A stretch of 64,000 bases of DNA from Mycolicibacillus parakoreensis (GTDB taxonomy: Bacteria > Actinomycetota > Actinomycetes > Mycobacteriales > Mycobacteriaceae): contig NZ_CP092365.1 in the NCBI RefSeq assembly GCF_022370835.2, positions 1,240,001 through 1,304,000 on the forward strand. The letters are read 5' to 3'. The translations under genes were made by a program, and so were the position numbers. Under the pieces are notes generated by a model that worked only from the letters and a program-made list of their open reading frames with translations, searched no databases and had not been told where the DNA came from. How positions within the stretch are numbered: position 1 is the first letter of the stretch; the number at the start of each line of letters is the position of its first letter. Below, piece after piece: positions 54,487-64,000 of the stretch.

Positions 54487-55239
54487 CTACGTCCACCTGT
54501 TGGCGTGCCCGAGCACCCGCTCGCCGTCGCCGATGCGCTCGACGAGCGCGATGTCGTCACGGCCGGACTGATTCATCGCCCAGCGCAGTCGGTCGAGGCT
54601 GAAACTTCTCGCGCGCACCACCGTTCGGTACGGCAGGTCGGTGAGCACCTCGTTGTCGCGCACCGGCATGGGCGTCGGCGGCGCATCGCGGCCCGCCGCA
54701 CCGATCTCGACGGTGCCGCGGGCGTCATCGGCGGCGATCACCACCTCCGAGATGTCTTTCCAGCGCACCAACGTGGCGCGAAACCGCAACCCCGCCACGT
54801 CACCGATGAACAGCGTCGAGGTGGCCAGGTGATAGCCGAGACCGGCCACCACCGCCAGCGCCAGCACCAGCTTCAGCGCCTGCCATCCCCACGTCAGTCC
54901 CACGACGTGGGCGAGTTGGCCCATGGCCCAGATCATCACGACGCCGCCGACCACGATGGCGAGCAACCGCAGGCCCGCCAGGGCCACCGCGATGCGGTAG
55001 CGCATCTGCCGGATGGCGTTGCGCGCCCCGACGGCCGCGGCCACGGCCACCACCGCCGCGACGACGACCACGGTCCACGCCACGGTCGCCGACCGGCCGG
55101 TGATGACATACGGCAACGCCACCAGCAGCGTCAGCCCGGCCAGGGCGGCCATCACCAGAAACGATTTGTACGGGGTCTGCGCCGCGCGTCGGCGCGCCAG
55201 AGCCTCGGCCCGGGTGACAGGCTGCAGCGAATACGCCAT
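54487..55239 (-). CDS. Membrane protein with PH-like C-terminal domain, unknown function
   Basis: 250 residues with four hydrophobic helices (~27-48, 52-73, 85-110, 116-137) after a basic start (AEALARRRAAQTPYKSFLV), then a soluble C-terminal region of ~110 residues with strand-like text (RFRATLVRWKDISEVVIAAD), resembling bacterial PH-type domains. ATG 55239 is chosen over the longer frame to 55359, which is Pro/Arg-rich and unlike protein. It converges with the hemerythrin gene 7 bp away. I do not recognise a named family. Confidence 0.75.
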   Translation of the reverse strand: MAYSLQPVTRAEALARRRAAQTPYKSFLVMAALAGLTLLVALPYVITGRSATVAWTVVVVAAVVAVAAAVGARNAIRQMRYRIAVALAGLRLLAIVVGGVVMIWAMGQLAHVVGLTWGWQALKLVLALAVVAGLGYHLATSTLFIGDVAGLRFRATLVRWKDISEVVIAADDARGTVEIGAAGRDAPPTPMPVRDNEVLTDLPYRTVVRARSFSLDRLRWAMNQSGRDDIALVERIGDGERVLGHANRWT

Positions 55240-55413
55240 GGAAGAACGTCCCTCTTTGAAGTCGGGGCCGCGCGGGCGGCGCATCCACGATAGGCGGGGG
55301 CCGTGCCCACGCTGCGGGAGCCACCCCGGATGTAACACCGGAGCCGGTATGGACGACAACTGCAGTATCGGAGCGTTTCCCTCGGAGCCGATACCCCAGC
55401 GAAAGGATCAACC

Positions 55414-55908
55414 GTGACCGTGAAAACCCTGACCACCGGTGTGGCCGCCGTCGCTGCGATCGGAGCCGCCGCGCTCGGCGTGAGCACCGCGCTCACCCCC
55501 GCGCCCGCGTCGCAGGTGCAGCTCGCCGCCGTGGGTGCGCCGCTGCCGCTCAACCCCGCCGAGGTGCTGCCGACCGCCGACCAGCTGATCGGGCTGCTCA
55601 ACAGCCTCGCCGACCCGGGGGTGTCCTTCGCCAACAAGAGTTCCCTCATCGAGGGCGGCCTGGGTGGTGCCGAGAGCGCCGTCGCCGACCACAAGCTGCG
55701 CAAGGCTGAGCGCAAGGGCCAGCTGCCGTTGGCGTTCAACGTGAACAACATCACGTCGGCCGGCCCCGGTTCGGCCAGCGCCGACGTCACGGTCTCCGGG
55801 CCGCAGTTGGCCGCCCGCACCATGAACCTCACCTTCGTTGACCAGGGCGGATGGGAGCTCTCCCGGGCGTCGGCCAACGAACTGATCCAGGCCGCCTCGG
55901 CGAGCTGA
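55414..55908 (+). CDS. Secreted low-molecular-weight antigen, MTB12/CFP-2-like
   Basis: 164 residues: a signal peptide (~1-30, [20 protein letters not shown], processing near PAPAS-Q) and a mature domain with [20 protein letters not shown] and [20 protein letters not shown], the pattern of the MTB12/CFP-2 family of secreted mycobacterial antigens. GTG 55414 has GAAAGGA 6 nt upstream. In M. tuberculosis its homologue Rv2376c sits at the far end of the mbt cluster, beyond mbtH; here it is 60 bp from mbtI. Function is unknown. Confidence 0.87.
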   Translation: MTVKTLTTGVAAVAAIGAAALGVSTALTPAPASQVQLAAVGAPLPLNPAEVLPTADQLIGLLNSLADPGVSFANKSSLIEGGLGGAESAVADHKLRKAERKGQLPLAFNVNNITSAGPGSASADVTVSGPQLAARTMNLTFVDQGGWELSRASANELIQAASAS

Positions 55909-55943
55909 CCGGCGGTGAGGCGACGGGGGAGTTTCGCTAGAAG

Positions 55944-58219
<2,276 letters not shown>

Positions 58220-58223
<4 letters not shown>

Positions 58224-59713
58224 GCGGACACGACGGCGCGGGCCGGTGACCGCCGGGGCACCGCGAGATAGTCGGACATTCGGAACGAGCGCATCTGTCG
58301 AAGATACTGGGTGGCGAAACCGGGATACATGGCCGCGTTGAACCCGTCGTCGGTCAGATACCAGCTGCGACACCCCGACATCCACGTCGTCTTGGCCAAC
58401 CGGCGCTGCAGCCGGATGTTGTGGCGGCGTTGGACGTCGGCGAGCACGTCGAGGTAGCGCAGGTCGTCGCGCACGATCGTGGAGATCGCGCGCACCGCGT
58501 AGTCCAGTTGGCCCTCGACGTAGACCAGCAGCGAGTTGTGCCCGGGCCCGGAGTTGGGCCCGGTCATGAAGAATAGATTGGGATAGCCGTGGGCCTGGAT
58601 GCTCTTGTAAGCCTGCCCGCCGCCGGCCCACTCGTCGGCCAGGCTGCGGCCGTCGAGACCGGTGACCGGGAACGGCGGTCCGCTCAGGTGCACGTCGTAG
58701 CCGGTGGCGAACACGATCGCATCCAGGTGGTGCTCCACCCCGTCGCTGGTACGGATTCCGGCCGGGCTCAGGGTCGCGATCGGCCAGTCGATCAGCTTGC
58801 AGTTGGGGCGCTGCAGGGCGGGGTAGTAGTCGCTGGAGAGCAGCATGCGTTTGCAGCCCGGGGTGAAGCCGGGGGTGAGTTGGCGACGCAACCACGGATC
58901 GGCGACCGCGGCGCGCAGGTGGGCTCGGCCCAGCCGGGCCACCAACCCGCTGAGCGGTGTGTCCCACACCAGCGCGCCGGCGGTGATCTCGTGGCCCCAG
59001 AACAGTGCCTGGCGGGCCAGCTCCTGGGCGGCCGGGACCCGGGCGAACAGGTCCTTGACCGCGGCGGGCATGGCGACATCGACCCGGGGCAGCACCCATC
59101 CGGGGGTGCGCTGGAACACCTTGACGAAGTCGGCCTTGTTGACCAGTTCGGGCACGATCTGCACCGCACTGGCGCCGGTTCCGATGACCGCGACCCGTTT
59201 GCCGGTGAAATCGTAGTCGGCGTCCCAGCGCGCGGAGTGGATGACATGACCGGTGTAGCTGTCGAGGCCGCGCATATCGGGCAGACTGGCGTCGGTCAGT
59301 GGACCCGACGCCAACACCACGGTGCGCGCCCGAAACCGTCGCCGCCCCGCCGCGACGGTCCACACCCCGGTGGCGTCGTCGAAGCGCAGCCCGGTGACCT
59401 CGTGGCCGAACCGGATCCGGTCGCGCACCGTGAACTGTTCGGCCATGGCCTCGATGTGGCGGCAGATCTCCTCGGCGGGGGAGTAGGCCCGCGACCACGA
59501 CGGGTTCTTGACGAACGAGAAGGAGTACAGCAGCGACGGGATGTCGCAGGCCGCACCGGGATAGCGGGTGTCTCGCCAGGTGCCGCCGACGCGGTCGCTG
59601 CGCTCCAGGATGAGGAAGTCGTCGAGTCCGGCCCGGTCGAGTTTGATCGCCGCCCCGATGCCGGTGAATCCGGCGCCGATGATCAGGGTCTGATAGAGGC
59701 GTGGCTTGGGCAT
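58220..59713 (-). CDS. Flavin-containing monooxygenase, Baeyer-Villiger type
   Basis: 497 residues. The first Rossmann motif is IIGAGFTGIGAAIKL (GxGxxG), the BVMO fingerprint is YTGHVIHSARWD (a Y in place of the usual F at the first position), and the second dinucleotide site is VAVIGTGASAVQIVPEL. It should oxidise a ketone or heteroatom with NADPH, FAD and O2. ATG 59713 starts 2 nt after the diiron gene's stop. With SDR and diiron partners it likely forms a short oxidative pathway on a lipophilic substrate. Confidence 0.9.
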
Positions 59714-59715
59714 GA

Positions 59716-60636
59716 TCAGGCCGCCGGCTCGTGGGTCAGTTCCTTGAACCAACTGGGAATCGGTTTGAGCAGCCGACGCGGGTAGAGGTCGGAGAGCCAG
59801 ACCGTCGGGTTGGCCAGCAGGTGATACCGGCTGTCGGGGTTGGCGAACATCTTGGCGTAGCCCTTGATCAGTTGGTAGGCGGGCACTTTCTGGGTTTTCT
59901 CGCCGCGGTCGCCGAACTGCTGAAAACGCATCAGCGCGGTGTAGAGGCGCTGCGGGTCCATGCCCATCCCGATGATCTCGTTGCGCACGCGGTTGAACAG
60001 CGGAACCGCCATCAGCGCCCCGACGATCACCCCCGGTGAGGCGATGTTGCCGACGAACTCGATCATCAGCTTGCGCGTCGTGCTGTGTCCGATGAGTTCC
60101 AACACCGCGAAGTCGACGGCGATGTGCCGGGATTCGTCGTTGTTGATCTTCTCGAACACCTGGTGGCAGACCGGGTCATCGACCTCGTCGAGCAGAAATT
60201 TCAACAAGGCCCCGTCCAGGGCGACCTCCAGCATCGGAATGACGGTGCCCAGCACCGACAGCGGCATCTCGTCGGCGTAGTCGTCCAGCCACTGCATGGC
60301 CAGGCGGATGTTGACGTTGGGTTCGGGCATCTCGGCTTCGTCGAGCATTCCCCAGCGCTTCATCAGTGCCAGTTCGGCATTGGCGTGGCGCTGTTCCTCG
60401 GCGTGGAAATAACGGTAGATCTCGGCCAGCGTCGCGGTGGGCGCCTTGCGCGCCATCGCCGCGAACCCGCGGGCGCCGATGTTCTCGATCCAGCACAGGT
60501 CGGCCATGAAGGCCTTCAGCTTGGGCCGCATCGCGGCGGTGATGGTCTCCGCGCCCGGGGCCTCCCAGTCGATGTCGGCCAGCGCCCACTGGCGGTCCTT
60601 GATCTTGGTGAGCATGACGTCCATGTCGATGGTCAT
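59716..60636 (-). CDS. Ferritin-like diiron oxygenase-type protein
   Basis: 306 residues with two carboxylate-bridged diiron motifs: ENIGARGFA upstream of FHAEEQRHANAE (ExxH type) and DEVDDPVCHQVFEKINNDESRHIAVD (second ExxH type). This pattern is that of ferritin-like metal-dependent hydrolases/oxygenases common in mycobacteria beside BVMO genes. ATG 60636 precedes MTIDMDVMLTKIKDRQW. It lies 27 bp downstream of an SDR gene and just upstream of the BVMO. Substrate is unknown. Confidence 0.85.
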   Translation of the reverse strand: MTIDMDVMLTKIKDRQWALADIDWEAPGAETITAAMRPKLKAFMADLCWIENIGARGFAAMARKAPTATLAEIYRYFHAEEQRHANAELALMKRWGMLDEAEMPEPNVNIRLAMQWLDDYADEMPLSVLGTVIPMLEVALDGALLKFLLDEVDDPVCHQVFEKINNDESRHIAVDFAVLELIGHSTTRKLMIEFVGNIASPGVIVGALMAVPLFNRVRNEIIGMGMDPQRLYTALMRFQQFGDRGEKTQKVPAYQLIKGYAKMFANPDSRYHLLANPTVWLSDLYPRRLLKPIPSWFKELTHEPAA

Positions 60637-60663
60637 CGCCGGTCCTCCAGGTGGTGTGGGTGT

Positions 60664-61503
60664 TCAGTGCGGCCCGGTGCGGGAGACCAGACCGATGCCG
60701 CGGGTGTATATCTCGGGGGCGAACCGTTTGATGCCCCACCCGATCTTGGCGTCCAGTTGGGGCATGCAGTACAGCGATCCGCGATCGTGGGTGTCCAGAC
60801 AGGTGCGTGCGACCCGGTCGGCGGAGAACCCGGTCCAGCGCATCAAGCGGCCAGCGAGCTCGACCGATTGCGCGGTGATCCGGCCGGCATCGACGATGTT
60901 GGTCTTGACGAACGTCGGGCACAACACGGTCACACCGATCCCGGTGCCGGACAGTTCGGCGGCCAGGGTCTCCGAGAGCGACAGCACACCCGCCTTGGAG
61001 ACGTTGTAGGCGGCCATGTTCGGTGCGGCGCCGAACGACGCGGCCGAGGCGACGTTGATGATGCCGCGCGGTTGGTTGCCGTGCGCGGCACGCAGGACCG
61101 GGGTGAACACGTGGCAGCCGTGGATGGGGCCCCACAGGTTGACCCCGAGGGTCCAGGTCCAGTCGTCGATCGGCATCGTCCCGATCGAGGTGCCGCCGGC
61201 GCCGACGCCGGCGTTGTTGACGACCAGGGTGGGCGGGCCGTCGAACCAGCCCTGGGCGTCGGTCGCCAGTTTCGTCACATCGGCCACCTGGGACACGTCG
61301 CAGCGCAGCGCGGTGGCCCGCCCGCCGTCGGCGGTGATCGCCGCGGCGGTGCGTTCGGCGCCCGCCTCATCGATATCGCTGCAGACCACCGCCCCGCCGC
61401 GGCGAGCGAGCTCGCGGGCGAACGCCGCTCCGATGCCGCTGCCGGCGCCGGTCACCACCGCCGCCGCCCGGTGGCTGCGTCTGGGGGACCGGCCGAAGAG
61501 CAT
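60664..61503 (-). CDS. Short-chain dehydrogenase/reductase
   Basis: 279 residues, classical SDR. Cofactor motif TGAGSGIGAAFA, NNAG in LVVNNAGVGAG, catalytic Ser/Tyr/Lys in NVASAASFGAAPNMAAYNVS followed by K. It interconverts an alcohol and ketone and would fit before or after the BVMO step. First gene of the minus-strand operon. ATG 61503 lies only 2 nt past a TAGCTT -10-like box, so the true start or promoter may differ. Confidence 0.88.
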   Translation of the reverse strand: MLFGRSPRRSHRAAAVVTGAGSGIGAAFARELARRGGAVVCSDIDEAGAERTAAAITADGGRATALRCDVSQVADVTKLATDAQGWFDGPPTLVVNNAGVGAGGTSIGTMPIDDWTWTLGVNLWGPIHGCHVFTPVLRAAHGNQPRGIINVASAASFGAAPNMAAYNVSKAGVLSLSETLAAELSGTGIGVTVLCPTFVKTNIVDAGRITAQSVELAGRLMRWTGFSADRVARTCLDTHDRGSLYCMPQLDAKIGWGIKRFAPEIYTRGIGLVSRTGPH

Positions 61504-61505
61504 GC

Positions 61506-61540
61506 AAGCTAGTCAACAGCCAATGGTGACATTAGTCAAT
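61506..61540 (-). promoter_or_regulatory. Direct repeats upstream of the SDR-diiron-BVMO-MerR operon
   Basis: TAGTCAA occurs twice (plus-strand 61510-61516 and 61533-61539, 23 bp apart), that is TTGACTA on the operon strand. The second lies inside a TGAC-ATTA-GTCA palindrome (61527-61538). They are candidate sites for the operon's MerR regulator. The assignment is weak. Confidence 0.35.
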
Positions 61541-61579
61541 GGCAACATCCGGGTTGGCGTCGAGTCGTCGCCGACGGGT

Positions 61580-61617
61580 CGGGCCTCCCGCCCCAGGGGG
61601 GTGGAGCGGGAGGCCCG
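61580..61617 (-). terminator. Hairpin terminator of the secreted repeat protein gene
   Basis: CGGGCCTCCCGC (61580-61591) and GCGGGAGGCCCG (61606-61617) form a perfect 12-bp stem with a 14-nt loop, 8 bp past the stop of the gene ending at 61626 on the minus strand. Confidence 0.7.
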
Positions 61618-61625
61618 GGTCGGTG

Positions 61626-62771
61626 TTACCCGAGGAACATCGAGGTGATCATGTCGATGAACCACATGGGGTTGAACAGGTCTCCCAGACCGCTGAGCAT
61701 GTCGCCGCCGAGCAGCTCGGTGAACATCCCGGGGTCGAAAAGCTCGCCGAGGCCGCCGAACAGGTCACCGGTGAACAGGTCGGTGAACATACTGGGGTTG
61801 ACCAGCTCACCGGCGCCGTCGAAGAGGTTGCCGTCGAACAGGCCGTTGAGCAGGTCGCCGTCGAACAGGCCGCCGAACAGGTCCCCGTACAGGTCAGCGT
61901 TGAACACCCCGTTCAGCGGGTTGGCGGCGGCCAACTCCTCAAGTCCCACGGCGTCGAACATCTTTTCCGGGATTCGGACCAACAGCTGATCGAGCAACCC
62001 GCCGCTGTTCAGCAGGCCGGAGAACGGGTCATTCCCCGAGAACGCGTAGCCGCTGAAGAAAGCTTCCGCGAGCGCTCCGGGCAGGTCGGTGATCTCTCCG
62101 AACGCGGTGCCGAATTCGCCGCCCGAGAACGCCTCCCCGATGGCGCCAGCGGATTCGCCGAGTTGGAACGCCACCCCGATCTCCGGTGACATGACACCAT
62201 TGGCCAGCCCCTTCCACGTACCGAAGTCGGAGAAGACACTCCAGAGATCGCCCACGTTGTTCAACGGGTCGAAACCGGTCGCATCGCCGAGATCGGCGAA
62301 GAGCATGCCGGGAATGCCCGTTATACCGTTGACGAACTCACCGGTGCCGCGAACGGTGTGGTCGAACAGCGGCTGGAAGATGCCCTGCATGTCGAAGAGC
62401 AAGTCCCAGTTGAGGATCTGGACTACCTCCAGCAGATCCCCGTTCTGCAGTGCGTCGGCGATCATCGGCGCCATGCCCACCAACCCATTGGAGGGGCCGT
62501 TTCCGCCGATGACGACGTTCACCATGCCCTGAAGTGAGCCCTGCAGACTGTCGGTGACGACCTGACTGTAGGTGCCGAAATCGCCGAACAGGTCTTCCAC
62601 GGCGGTGAGATTCACCGCCCGCGCCTGCACGTCGGGGAGCACCGGCGACGCCGGGTTCGCGATGATCAACCCGGCGCCCATGATGGCGGCGCCGGCCGCC
62701 ACAAGCGGACGGGTCCGGGTGGCGTCGGGCGAGGGGTCCCGGCCCGCCGTTGGACGAAGTGCCAGTTGCAC
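61626..62771 (-). CDS. Secreted PGRS/MPTR-like repeat protein, probably iron-repressed
   Basis: 381 residues. The N-terminus MQLALRPTAGRD leads into a hydrophobic signal-like segment (LVAAGAAIMGAGLIIANPAS) and PDVQARAVNLTAVEDLF, a start shared by many exported mycobacterial repeat proteins that lack a PE domain. The C-terminal ~130 residues are imperfect repeats around LFxGxLFDxGxF (for example GDLFGGLGELFDPGMFTELL). GTG 62771 has GGAG 8 nt upstream. Upstream lie three IdeR-like boxes, so expression should rise in iron starvation. I do not know a function; a cell-surface role in iron uptake is inference. Confidence 0.75.
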   Translation of the reverse strand: MQLALRPTAGRDPSPDATRTRPLVAAGAAIMGAGLIIANPASPVLPDVQARAVNLTAVEDLFGDFGTYSQVVTDSLQGSLQGMVNVVIGGNGPSNGLVGMAPMIADALQNGDLLEVVQILNWDLLFDMQGIFQPLFDHTVRGTGEFVNGITGIPGMLFADLGDATGFDPLNNVGDLWSVFSDFGTWKGLANGVMSPEIGVAFQLGESAGAIGEAFSGGEFGTAFGEITDLPGALAEAFFSGYAFSGNDPFSGLLNSGGLLDQLLVRIPEKMFDAVGLEELAAANPLNGVFNADLYGDLFGGLFDGDLLNGLFDGNLFDGAGELVNPSMFTDLFTGDLFGGLGELFDPGMFTELLGGDMLSGLGDLFNPMWFIDMITSMFLG

Positions 62772-62827
62772 AGTGTCTCCGTTCTTTGGTTGTTACTGCT
62801 GTGTTGCCACTGAGGGCGAGATGGAGG

Positions 62828-62891
62828 TTACCTGAGCCTAACCTAAGATACAATAGGGCTGCCTAACCTAAAATAGGGCATCCTAACCCGA
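62828..62891 (-). promoter_or_regulatory. Three clustered IdeR-like iron boxes
   Basis: On the minus strand: 62846-62828 TTAGGTTAGGCTCAGGTAA (16 of 19 to consensus TTAGGTTAGGCTAACCTAA), 62871-62853 TTAGGTTAGGCAGCCCTAT (15 of 19) and 62891-62873 TCGGGTTAGGATGCCCTAT (13 of 19), at 25- and 20-bp spacing. They lie 57-120 bp upstream of the repeat protein GTG. The stretch 62892-62998 holds nothing else that I recognise. Confidence 0.7.
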
Positions 62892-62998
62892 CCCTGGTGA
62901 AGAGGTAGCCGGGCTCGAAACAAGCGGCAATATCGGAGGATTCAGCGTTACCCCGGGATCTGCAGGGAGCCGGACGCGCCGCCATCATGACCTAAGAG

Positions 62999-63062
62999 CG
63001 AGGTGAGCCTAACGCATCTTTTCGACGTCAGGTTAGCCCACCCTCACTTACTCCGGTACGCT
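62999..63062 (+). promoter_or_regulatory. Two IdeR-like boxes and the mbtK -10 box
   Basis: 63017-62999 (minus) ATGCGTTAGGCTCACCTCG matches 13 of 19; 63028-63046 (plus) TCAGGTTAGCCCACCCTCA matches 14 of 19 and overlaps the expected -35. TACGCT (63057-63062) is the -10, 10 nt before ATG 63073, giving an almost leaderless mbtK transcript. Confidence 0.6.
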
Positions 63063-63072
63063 CGCTGTCGAC

Positions 63073-63729
63073 ATGACCGACACCGCACCGATCCTGCCGC
63101 GCGAACTCACCGATGACCTCACCGACGCCGTCCGGGCGGTGCCCGGCCCCCCGATTCCGCGGTTGGCCGAGCCGTTCGCGATCCGCGTGGTCGACCCCGA
63201 CGCCGACGCCCCGATGATCGCCGAATGGATGAACCGGCCGCACCTGGCGGAGAGCTGGGAGTACGCCTGGCCGGTCGACCGTTGGCACCGGTACCTCAGT
63301 GCGCAGCTCGCCGGGACCTTCTCGCGTCCGTTGCTGGTCAGCTTGCGCGGGAAAGACCAAGGCTACGTCGAGGTCTACCGGGCGGCGAAGGATTCCATCG
63401 GCCCGCGTTACGACGCCGACCCCTACGACGTGGGGATCCACGCAGCCATCGCCGACGTGGCGATCATCAACCGGGGGATCGCGCCGTTGCTGTTGCCGCG
63501 CATCGTGGCCAGCGTGTTCGACCGCGACCCGCGGTGCCGGCGGATCATGTTCGACCCCGATCATCGCAACACCGTGGTGCGGCGGATGTGCGAGTTCGTC
63601 GGCTGCACCTTCCTCGGCGAACACGACATGGCCAACCGGAGGATGGCGCTGTATGCCCTTGCGCGCCCGGCCGAGGGCGACGCGGCGAGCGCTCAGTCCG
63701 ACGGGGAGGCCCCGAACAACTCGGCGTAG
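63073..63729 (+). CDS. mbtK: Mycobactin lysine N-acyltransferase
   Basis: 218-residue GNAT-fold enzyme (IucA/RhbD-type) that attaches the long acyl chain to the N6 of the mycobactin lysine. [51 protein letters not shown] and [12 protein letters not shown] closely follow M. tuberculosis Rv1347c/MbtK; the last block carries the acyl-CoA-site aspartate. It lies under two iron boxes. The stop overlaps that of the convergent mbtN by 37 bp, the same arrangement as Rv1346/Rv1347c. Confidence 0.94.
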   Translation: MTDTAPILPRELTDDLTDAVRAVPGPPIPRLAEPFAIRVVDPDADAPMIAEWMNRPHLAESWEYAWPVDRWHRYLSAQLAGTFSRPLLVSLRGKDQGYVEVYRAAKDSIGPRYDADPYDVGIHAAIADVAIINRGIAPLLLPRIVASVFDRDPRCRRIMFDPDHRNTVVRRMCEFVGCTFLGEHDMANRRMALYALARPAEGDAASAQSDGEAPNNSA

Positions 63730-64000
63730 CCGTCGTGGTCGGGGCGCATACCGGCGGCGACCAGCTCCCAGAGCACCTCGTCGGTGCCGCCGCCGACCCG
63801 GGCCAGTTTCATGTCGCGCCACCACCGGCCGAGCGGGGTCTCGTCGATCAGATAGCCCGAGCCGCCGAAGATATGCATGCATTCGCCGATCACCTCTTCG
63901 CCCAGCCGGGCGGCGCTGACCTTCACCGCCGCGGCGGCCCGCAGATCCAACCGGCCCTGGGCGGCGATGCCGTGTAGGCCGTGGCGGAGCAGATCGACGC
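63693..64000 (-). CDS. mbtN: Acyl-ACP/acyl-CoA dehydrogenase of mycobactin synthesis, C-terminal part
   Basis: The last ~101 residues; the gene continues past the right edge. Visible text includes [20 protein letters not shown] and the acyl-CoA dehydrogenase C-terminal block [20 protein letters not shown], then [16 protein letters not shown]. MbtN (FadE14) introduces the cis double bond in the mycobactin acyl chain. Identity rests on this domain plus its convergent overlap with mbtK, as in the M. tuberculosis mbt-2 locus. Confidence 0.87.
   Translation of the reverse strand, partial: VDLLRHGLHGIAAQGRLDLRAAAAVKVSAARLGEEVIGECMHIFGGSGYLIDETPLGRWWRDMKLARVGGGTDEVLWELVAAGMRPDHDGYAELFGASPSD

Overview
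The window is high-GC actinobacterial DNA from a member of the Mycobacteriaceae. The evidence is the near-complete colinearity with the M. tuberculosis block valS-folC-ndk-rne-rplU-rpmA-obg-proB-nadE ... proA-moxR ... nadD-rsfS-gpgP-octT-degV-comEA-comEC-holA-rpsT ... lepA ... subI-cysTWA / nirA-cysH-che1-rpfD-hemN-mbtI, together with typical TANNNT -10 boxes placed 6-8 nt before the start codon (leaderless genes) and IdeR-type iron boxes. The species cannot be named from this window; a non-tuberculous mycobacterium is likely because several inserted genes (P450/TetR, Sir2/isochorismatase, Rieske/hemerythrin, the BVMO operon) differ from my recollection of the M. tuberculosis layout.

Layout. 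1-12.7 kb is a plus-strand housekeeping run (enoyl-reductase fragment, DUF937, valS, folC, DUF4233, ndk, rne with a structured leader, rplU, rpmA, obg, proB). 12.7-20.9 kb is accessory: TetR/P450, an MFS transporter, a Sir2-isochorismatase pair divergent from nadE, and a ribokinase. 21-36 kb returns to housekeeping: proA, moxR-VWA, a reductase, nadD-rsfS-gpgP-octT-degV, comEA-comEC, holA and rpsT, with an inserted minus-strand trio (DAPDH-like oxidoreductase plus two acyl-CoA dehydrogenases). 36.4-42.9 kb holds an RNase Z-like hydrolase, a CBS protein, a PemK-fold protein, lepA, a GH15 trehalase-like enzyme and two tiny membrane proteins.

42.9-50.5 kb is a sulfate assimilation island. The uptake operon subI-cysT-cysW-cysA (plus strand) converges on the reduction operon nirA-cysH-che1 (minus strand) at a strong hairpin. 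Each operon is preceded by an apparently leaderless short ORF ending in a cluster of cysteine codons, so import and reduction of sulfate are probably both attenuated by cysteine supply.

50.6-55.9 kb carries an Rv2390c-like protein, an Rpf, hemN, a DUF2231-Rieske plus hemerythrin operon behind an AT-rich palindromic promoter, a membrane protein and a CFP-2/MTB12-like secreted antigen. 55.9-64 kb is iron acquisition: mbtI with an IdeR box, then a four-gene minus-strand operon (SDR, diiron protein, Baeyer-Villiger-type monooxygenase, MerR regulator), then a secreted repeat-rich protein and mbtK sharing an intergenic region with about five IdeR-like boxes, and finally the 3' end of mbtN. The mycobactin core genes mbtA-H are not in the window.

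I found no tRNA, rRNA, CRISPR array, insertion sequence or phage genes. Start codons were chosen from ribosome binding sites, stop/start overlaps, leaderless -10 spacing and family N-termini; many differ from the longest open frame.
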